Source: a virus. From it: a stretch of 25,560 bases of DNA. This document shows positions 20,869 to 25,560 of the stretch, one piece after another; positions within the stretch are counted from its first letter, which is position 1, and each line of letters opens with the position of its first letter. The translations under genes were made by a program, and so were the position numbers. Under the pieces are notes generated by a model. It was not told the origin of the DNA. It worked only from the letters and a program-made list of their open reading frames with translations, and did no database searches. The stretch spans positions 1-25,560 of IMG/VR virus record IMGVR_UViG_3300022223_000023. The stretch is one strand, 5' to 3'.

Positions 20869-21804
20869 ATGTCCAAAGAAGAGAAGAAGAAAAAAGTTAA
20901 TGGTACTAAAAAAGGTAAGCAATTTGAGAGGGATGTTGCTAATGCTTTAGGGCACATATTTCCAGAGGCGGAAAGAAACCTTGAATACCAAGCATCTAAT
21001 TGTGTTGGCGTCGATCTTAACGGCACAGACATTTTTAGAATCCAGTGTAAAAACTATCAAGCCTATGCCTCGATAAGTAAGATCAACGAAATTAGAGATG
21101 AAGACCCTAATCATATACCCGTACTAGTCACCAAAGGCGTAAGACAAAAACCAATGGCAGTACTTCCTTTTGAAAAGTTTGTACTAATGCTAGAGCATAT
21201 CTACTTAGGCAAACATGACATCGGCGACAAGAAGACCATAGCGGCAGTAGAACCTGCTAAGATCGAACCACCAAGAGCGATCAAAGAGCCTGCTTCAGAA
21301 ATCATAATGAGAAGAACTCCATCATTTGAAGACGTGTGCGATAATGCAGAGTGTGGCGAGTACGATCACTCGATGGCAGAAGGTGTGAAGGGTGAACAGA
21401 CTCTCCCATACCAAGACGTTATCACTAAGATTGAAGAGTACTACGATACTGAAGTCGAATACATGGAAGGACTTGAGTATAACAGGATGTGCTTGACGTT
21501 CAGAGATAATGGAAAGCAAGACGAGAACGATTATTTCTTGTGGCTAGATTGGACTAAGAACTCAGGATTCTCAAGATTGATTGTTGAAGTCGCACAACTA
21601 GAAAAGAAAATGAACGCCTCATTATTGGCGGTGTATGTGTCAGATAAATATTTAGAGGGGTCGGATGAAGAGTCTACCGTTGAAGAAACTACTATTGAAG
21701 AGGCCAAAGTTGTTACCGATGCTCCGAGTACTAGCTACTCTAGTTTACTTGGAGATATATCGACTCCGGCTACACAATCACAAACATCGTACAGTTTCAT
21801 TTAG
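20869..21804 (+). CDS. PD-(D/E)XK nuclease (Holliday-junction-resolvase-like) with long C-terminal region
   Basis: The product has 311 residues. The N-terminal 110 residues form a restriction-like nuclease: GKQFERDVANAL (E20), then ASNCVGVDLNGTDIFRIQCK (D49, D54, Q59-C-K61), close to Hjc-type resolvases or VRR-NUC proteins; Q replaces the usual E in the E-x-K pair. After a linker near 120-150, the second half (L-P-Y-Q-D-V-I-T-K-I-E onward) is unfamiliar. The C-terminus is disordered, has an internal YSSLLGD and ends TSYSFI. Probable role: branch resolution or DNA trimming before packaging. GGAGAG precedes the ATG. Confidence 0.72.
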   Translation: MSKEEKKKKVNGTKKGKQFERDVANALGHIFPEAERNLEYQASNCVGVDLNGTDIFRIQCKNYQAYASISKINEIRDEDPNHIPVLVTKGVRQKPMAVLPFEKFVLMLEHIYLGKHDIGDKKTIAAVEPAKIEPPRAIKEPASEIIMRRTPSFEDVCDNAECGEYDHSMAEGVKGEQTLPYQDVITKIEEYYDTEVEYMEGLEYNRMCLTFRDNGKQDENDYFLWLDWTKNSGFSRLIVEVAQLEKKMNASLLAVYVSDKYLEGSDEESTVEETTIEEAKVVTDAPSTSYSSLLGDISTPATQSQTSYSFI

Positions 21805-21812
21805 GCGGACTT

Positions 21813-23915
21813 ATGTATCACGATCTAAAAGCAATACGCTTCATAAGTGGGACGAAAATATCTCACGACTATCGAGGGAGGGAAGTCAATACCTTCAGCC
21901 TAAGAGAACTTATCTCAAAGAAAGTGGATTCTATAGGTGTTCCGGCAAAACAAAACAGACTTCTGATCGTCGACGTAGACGTAGCAGGCCCTTCACATCA
22001 GCATGACGGTCGTCAGTGGTGGCAGAATTTTTGTCAAGAGTACGGGATACCCGACACATATACGGTGCAGACTCCATCAGGAGGATACCACTTCTACTTT
22101 AGAATACCGGACAGCATAGACCTAGAAACTTTTGCCTGTCCTGCTCACCCTCAAGAGAATGGCGAGTCAGTTCTAGGAGTAGACTTCAAGTATAATGGAT
22201 GGGTAGGTTCTCCACCAACTAAAGGTTACTATGTTATCCACAAAGATATTAGTCAGATTGAAGAGCTTCCTGTAGTTTTCCTTGCATACATCAGTAACAT
22301 TACTCAAGGTCAGAGTATATCGACTAATGCGAATAATCCTGTGGCAAACCTTCACCGACCTTATACAGCAGAGCAAATCGAAGACCTTCAAAGTAAGATA
22401 AATTGGGTACGATCTAACACAACACTCTCCAGAGATGAGTGGCGTGATGGGATATTCTCACTCAAGGCAGGTATTGAAGACCCTGCATTACTCGAGGACT
22501 TAGTAGTTAAATGGACAATGAACAAGTCCTATATAGATGGCGACGAGAAGCTAGCAATCGACATGGCAGATCGTGCAGACAAGTACGGAAGTATCGGGCC
22601 GGGTACAATCTTTAGTATTATAAAAGATGCAATGACTAGATCAGGAGAGGCCATCAAGATTGATAGTGCAAGCGCTGAACAAAGCCCATGGACTCGAGAT
22701 GAAATCTTTGCTCGGGCACAAGTTCCTGTTCATGTTAACAGAAAAGGTGAAGACGTTGTCGAACCTTCAGAGTCTAATGCAGCCGCTTTACTTGGAGCAC
22801 TCTACGACATCAATAGTTTGTATTATGATACTAGAAATAATATGTACATTTTTAATGACGAGTCATACTCCGATACTGAGCTGGCCAACAGGTTCATACC
22901 TTTAATTCAAAGTTCATCACACGGTCTAGGACTTGATAAGTTTAGAGCGTCTACCGTTCAGAGGGGCATTGATATTTTAATGGCGAATAGAAAAGTCGAC
23001 CCTCACGAAAGATATCTTAAGAGTCTTCAATGGGATGGAGTTCATAGAATTGAAACTTTCTTTATAGACTTTTTAAAAGTTCAGGATACTGCATACCATA
23101 GACGAGTAGGTAAGAACTTCTGGACTGCACTCGCGGCAAGAGGTTTATGTGCCGGTTGTAAGTTCGACTCGATGTTAGTCATCGAAGGGCACGAAGGCAT
23201 TAGAAAGTCCTCACTAGTTCAAGTGATTGGTGGTAAAGAATATACATACGCGCCCCTATCGAACAAAGCGTTTGAAGACCTCGACGAATTGAGAAAGATG
23301 CATCAGTCGGTGATCGTTGAGCTACCCGAACTAATAGGGTTAGTGAATCGTCCTGCTGAAATGGTTAAGGGATTTCTTTCTAATCCAGTTGATACCATTA
23401 GGGACTTGTTTGCGAAAAGAGCAAAGCAAAATAAAAGAGGCTTTGTTTGTGTAGGCACTACCAACGAAAGTAAGTACTTAAATTCTGCCATGGGCATCAG
23501 AAGGTTCTGGCCAATAGTGTGCCCGTCAGATTTACAATCAATTGATACAGTTGAGATATCAAGAATCAGAGATCAACTTTTTGCGGAGGCAGTCGCATGG
23601 TATCGTGATGGGTACGAGTATTGGGATATGCCTTCTAATTTATTAGGACAGGAAGTTAACGGTAAGATTCAAGAAGACCCATTAAAAACAGCTATTAGTA
23701 AGTGTGTGTTTGATGGTGAGCACTTCGACATACTTGATCTATTTAAGCGACTTGCCGATCTTGGATATGTTAATAGAGGATTCGATTATAGACTAGCTGA
23801 GAGGTTCGAGACTGCCTTGAAATCATTAGGGTTTATGGAGGTGGGCGGAATGTGGTCAAAGCCTACGACCGAGTCGCAGCCTGAGTTCTTAGCGCAATTT
23901 ACTAACTTGATCTAG
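21813..23915 (+). CDS. Primase-polymerase fused to VirE-type (D5-like) helicase
   Basis: The product has 700 residues. The N-terminal archaeo-eukaryotic-type primase shows LIVDVDVAG (51-59), QTPSGGYHFYF (86-96) and GVDFKYNGWVGSPPT (122-136), the Asp pair and His region of bifunctional prim/pol domains. The C-terminal half is a VirE-family superfamily 3 ATPase: RYLKSLQWDGVHRIETFF, Walker A EGHEGIRKSS near 458 (Arg where Gly is common), Walker B VIVELPEL, FVCVGTTNES and GIRRFWP. Together they prime and unwind at the fork. It is the last gene of the replication block, begins 9 nt after the nuclease stop, and ends FTNLI. Confidence 0.85.
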   Translation: MYHDLKAIRFISGTKISHDYRGREVNTFSLRELISKKVDSIGVPAKQNRLLIVDVDVAGPSHQHDGRQWWQNFCQEYGIPDTYTVQTPSGGYHFYFRIPDSIDLETFACPAHPQENGESVLGVDFKYNGWVGSPPTKGYYVIHKDISQIEELPVVFLAYISNITQGQSISTNANNPVANLHRPYTAEQIEDLQSKINWVRSNTTLSRDEWRDGIFSLKAGIEDPALLEDLVVKWTMNKSYIDGDEKLAIDMADRADKYGSIGPGTIFSIIKDAMTRSGEAIKIDSASAEQSPWTRDEIFARAQVPVHVNRKGEDVVEPSESNAAALLGALYDINSLYYDTRNNMYIFNDESYSDTELANRFIPLIQSSSHGLGLDKFRASTVQRGIDILMANRKVDPHERYLKSLQWDGVHRIETFFIDFLKVQDTAYHRRVGKNFWTALAARGLCAGCKFDSMLVIEGHEGIRKSSLVQVIGGKEYTYAPLSNKAFEDLDELRKMHQSVIVELPELIGLVNRPAEMVKGFLSNPVDTIRDLFAKRAKQNKRGFVCVGTTNESKYLNSAMGIRRFWPIVCPSDLQSIDTVEISRIRDQLFAEAVAWYRDGYEYWDMPSNLLGQEVNGKIQEDPLKTAISKCVFDGEHFDILDLFKRLADLGYVNRGFDYRLAERFETALKSLGFMEVGGMWSKPTTESQPEFLAQFTNLI

Positions 23916-23935
23916 GGACGGATACCTGGTAAAAT
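23907..23935 (+). promoter_or_regulatory. Predicted extended -10 promoter for the membrane/lysis-like genes
   Basis: TTGATC (23907-23912), 17 nt, TAAAAT (23930-23935) with TGG directly before the -10 box. It spans the end of the primase gene. The start would fall near 23942, just before the GGAGG site of the next gene, allowing separate timing for the cassette. Confidence 0.5.
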
Positions 23936-23958
23936 AAATAGACCATGGGAGGTTCAAC

Positions 23959-24354
23959 ATGAGATTTTTAATTATTATCGCCACACTAATGATGATGGCA
24001 ACACTAGCTTTTGCACAATCAATGGGAGTACCAGACGCAAATCCACTTCAAAAACTTGGTGAGCTTGTTCTCAATTGGGAAAACTTATCGAGCTTAATGA
24101 AAGGTTCTCTGGCCGTTTTAATTTTAGTTCAAGTCATTAAGCAAGTTACCGACTTTAAGTATAAGCGACTACTTGTCACGTTACTATCTATTGGTTATGG
24201 TGTACTCCAAATGCTAATAGGCGATGCAAATTTGAGCCAAGCGATCATCGCAGTTTTGATTTCCGGTGGTGGTGCATCAGCACTTTACGAAGTATTAAAA
24301 CCTTTTCTTCGCAGTATTCCTTTGTTCGACTTCCTCAAGTTGGGCGATAAATAG
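23959..24354 (+). CDS. Holin-like membrane protein with signal peptide
   Basis: The product has 131 residues. MRFLIIIATLMMMATLAFAQ is a signal peptide with an AFA-Q cleavage site. Three hydrophobic segments follow: SLMKGSLAVLILVQVIKQV, RLLVTLLSIGYGVLQMLIG and AIIAVLISGGGASALYEVLK. Size, membrane spans and a Lys-containing end (KLGDK) fit a holin that times lysis, but there is no diagnostic motif. GGAGG is 6 nt before the ATG, and a promoter lies just upstream. Confidence 0.5.
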   Translation: MRFLIIIATLMMMATLAFAQSMGVPDANPLQKLGELVLNWENLSSLMKGSLAVLILVQVIKQVTDFKYKRLLVTLLSIGYGVLQMLIGDANLSQAIIAVLISGGGASALYEVLKPFLRSIPLFDFLKLGDK

Positions 24355-24692
24355 TGGACACTGAGAAGGAATTATATTCTCTCTTCTTCGAGGAAGTGGT
24401 ATCGGTGGTGATATCTAATATCATATCAGCGGTGCCCTTCCTCGGGCTTCCAGTTATCAATTGGTTTTTTGTTCAAGCAGTTAAGTACTTGGCAAAAGCA
24501 TTTTGGAAGGAGGCATCTATCGTTGGAATGTTTATTCGCATAGACTTTCAAGAAGGTGAGAAGCAGCAGAGATATGAAGAGGCAGTACAGGACTTAGAAG
24601 ATGCTGTATGGAGCGGCGACGAAGCTGCTAAGGAGAAGGCAAGAGATGAATTTAAAAATACTTTACGTGATCTTATTCGCATTGACCGTTAG
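24354..24692 (+). CDS. Membrane protein with charged helical tail (holin or inner-membrane spanin candidate)
   Basis: The product has 112 residues. Residues 14-50 are hydrophobic (VVSVVISNIISAVPFLGLPV, then INWFFVQAVKYLAKAF); the last 45 are a charged helix (EGEKQQRYEEAVQDLEDAVW, then DEAAKEKARDEFKNTLRDLI). A membrane anchor plus helical extension overlapped by a lipoprotein gene recalls Rz/Rz1 spanin pairs, but the hydrophobic part is longer than usual. The start is GTG at 24354, sharing a base with the previous stop (TAGTG); the binding site is weak, so translation is probably coupled. Confidence 0.45.
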   Translation: MDTEKELYSLFFEEVVSVVISNIISAVPFLGLPVINWFFVQAVKYLAKAFWKEASIVGMFIRIDFQEGEKQQRYEEAVQDLEDAVWSGDEAAKEKARDEFKNTLRDLIRIDR

Positions 24693-25044
24693 TTGCGGCA
24701 AGGTGAAAATAAAAGACTCAGAGTTCTGTGGTGACATGGGACCAGAAGGGGCAACCTGTTTCCGCCTTCTATCTGATGAGTCCCGAACACTAACAGCTTC
24801 CGAATGGGAGCAGGAAAGGTTCGGAATGATATGTTCTAAGTCAAAAGCGTTTTTAAATTTTAAGACGTCCATATTAAAACTTTGTAACATAACAAAGCGA
24901 TGCACCTATGAGCAAAGGCAGACTGCCAAAAAGTTAGGGGAAAACATAGACGCATTTATTAAAGAGTTAAACGGAGAGCAGAATGAAGGAATTGAGAAGC
25001 CGCATCGACAAAATGTCAGAAGCGGAATTAAAAACAGCAATTAA
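24646..25044 (+). CDS. Cysteine-rich lipoprotein
   Basis: The product has 132 residues. MNLKILYVILFALTVSCGK is a lipoprotein signal with the lipidated Cys at 17. Five more Cys (28, 38, 63, 80, 86) suggest a folded, partly disulfide-bonded periplasmic domain. The C-terminus is helical and polar. I use ATG 24646, with AAGGAG upstream; the frame is open upstream but those codons lie inside the previous gene, with which it overlaps by 47 nt. Candidate outer-membrane spanin or superinfection-exclusion protein. Its signal peptide is similar in style to that of the lipoprotein encoded at 12489-12710, but the rest is not. Confidence 0.65.
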   Translation: MNLKILYVILFALTVSCGKVKIKDSEFCGDMGPEGATCFRLLSDESRTLTASEWEQERFGMICSKSKAFLNFKTSILKLCNITKRCTYEQRQTAKKLGENIDAFIKELNGEQNEGIEKPHRQNVRSGIKNSN

Positions 25045-25549
25045 AAATTACGTCGATGGTACTGCTCATTCAGAGAAATCCAAATTAGGAAAGTACCTCG
25101 GCGTAGACATAGCACCTAGACATAAGCCGCATAAAAAGATACAGCTACCATATGGGACTATGATTACAGAACCTCAATTAAAAAATCTACTTGATAACGA
25201 CTACCTTATTAGTAGTATAGATCAGGTAGTTAATGCCCCTATCAAGAACGGCAGGGCGGACATCACGACCATGCTGGCCTTAATGGGAGCAGCTAAGTAT
25301 TGTGCCGGTAGCAAGATCAAGAAACTAAAAAATGATATGGCGACCATTCTAAGGATTGCAGGATTTGAAAGTCGGACAGGGTACATTGAGCACCTTGGTC
25401 ATAGAAAGACTGCTAAGTACTGGATAAGCTGCGAGAGCACCAAGTACTTATCACCTGAGGAGAGAGCACAGCAGACTAGATACCTGCTAGATAAACTAAA
25501 AAAGATCCACCTTGATCGTGAAGATCAAACTAATTATAACCTCATCTAA
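24983..25549 (+). CDS. Unknown protein with possible winged-helix-like segment
   Basis: The product has 188 residues; no family recognised. It starts with a charged helix (MKELRSRIDKMSEAELKTAI). The middle carries PYGTMITEPQLKNLLDND. The stretch around 120-150 (ATILRIAGFESRTGYIEHLG, then HRKTAKYW) looks like the small winged helix often seen at the end of phage primase or helicase proteins, with W near the end of the wing. The C-terminus is QTNYNLI. The binding site CGGAGAG precedes the ATG, and the first 62 nt overlap the lipoprotein gene. Confidence 0.5.
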   Translation: MKELRSRIDKMSEAELKTAIKNYVDGTAHSEKSKLGKYLGVDIAPRHKPHKKIQLPYGTMITEPQLKNLLDNDYLISSIDQVVNAPIKNGRADITTMLALMGAAKYCAGSKIKKLKNDMATILRIAGFESRTGYIEHLGHRKTAKYWISCESTKYLSPEERAQQTRYLLDKLKKIHLDREDQTNYNLI

Positions 25550-25560
25550 GGAGAAAGAAT
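25550..25560 (+). promoter_or_regulatory. Ribosome binding site of a further gene at the right edge
   Basis: AGGAG, a short spacer and a final AT suggest that a next plus-strand gene begins at 25559 (ATG split by the window end). The operon therefore continues to the right; an endolysin could follow. Confidence 0.4.

Noticed and set aside
21665-22006. 113-codon plus-strand frame across the nuclease/primase border
   Set aside because: Overlaps the nuclease end and the primase DVD motif in another frame; the product is an Arg/Leu-rich shadow.

Overview
The window is a contiguous piece of a tailed double-stranded DNA phage (or a prophage of one), with short-tailed, podovirus-like morphology. 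Morphogenesis genes fill the minus strand from about 9.6 kb down to the left edge. Early, replication and lysis-like genes fill the plus strand from about 10.7 kb to the right edge. A gene-free divergent control region lies between them. Two predicted lipoproteins with lipoboxes argue for a Gram-negative-type host; I cannot name the host. Gene ends are tightly packed, with ATGA, TAATG, TAGTG and even TTGA overlaps, nearly every gene has a GGAG-type ribosome binding site, and several genes start with GTG or TTG.

Minus strand, in transcription order: small terminase (9624-9040); an 87-residue protein resembling the Acb2/Tad1 hairpin family of cyclic-nucleotide sponges (9029-8766); large terminase (TTG start, 8769-7201); a glycine-zipper protein (7191-6832); a basic repeat protein (6822-6394); portal (6384-4603); a Bbp19-like protein (4581-4174) that overlaps the scaffold gene by 146 nt; scaffold (4319-3555); major capsid protein (3487-2471); a Bbp16-like cement protein (2420-1968); an unknown coiled-coil protein (1950-1504); head-tail adaptor (1476-850); and a tail nozzle protein that runs off the left edge. 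The head set resembles Bordetella phage BPP-1 (Bbp16 to Bbp19 types).

Control region, 9.65-10.7 kb: a minus-strand promoter in front of terS, a plus-strand promoter with a 34-bp-period repeat, and two inverted 51-bp elements (10209-10259 and 10540-10590, 45 of 51 positions matching) around a core containing a very AT-rich stretch. The elements carry repeated GTATAGTT half-sites, two pairs of them 17 bp apart. This is the best candidate for a replication origin and/or early operator.

Plus strand: a run of small genes includes three helix-turn-helix (HTH) proteins, a small membrane protein and a lipoprotein (10.7-13.0 kb). It is followed by a promoter embedded in an inverted repeat and by the replication module: SNF2-type helicase, an AT-rich insert with a fourth HTH protein bounded by 30-bp direct repeats, DUF2800-type nuclease, DUF2815/Enc34-type SSB, a SAP/HeH-like accessory protein, an ExoX-C/DUF3820-like protein, family A DNA polymerase with proofreading domain, PD-(D/E)XK nuclease, and primase-polymerase/VirE helicase. 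A separate promoter then leads into membrane protein, membrane/coiled-coil protein and lipoprotein genes that look like a lysis cassette without a visible endolysin.

The most unusual observation is that nine products of unrelated families end in a hydrophobic pair [L/F][I/V] at the extreme C-terminus. They include TerS, the helicase, the nuclease, the primase-helicase and the last gene of the window. Several share the form Q-x(1-2)-[Y/F]-x(1-2)-[L/F]-I-stop, and the pairs are encoded by different codons. This looks like a shared C-terminal docking or sorting peptide and is not explained by the individual gene families.
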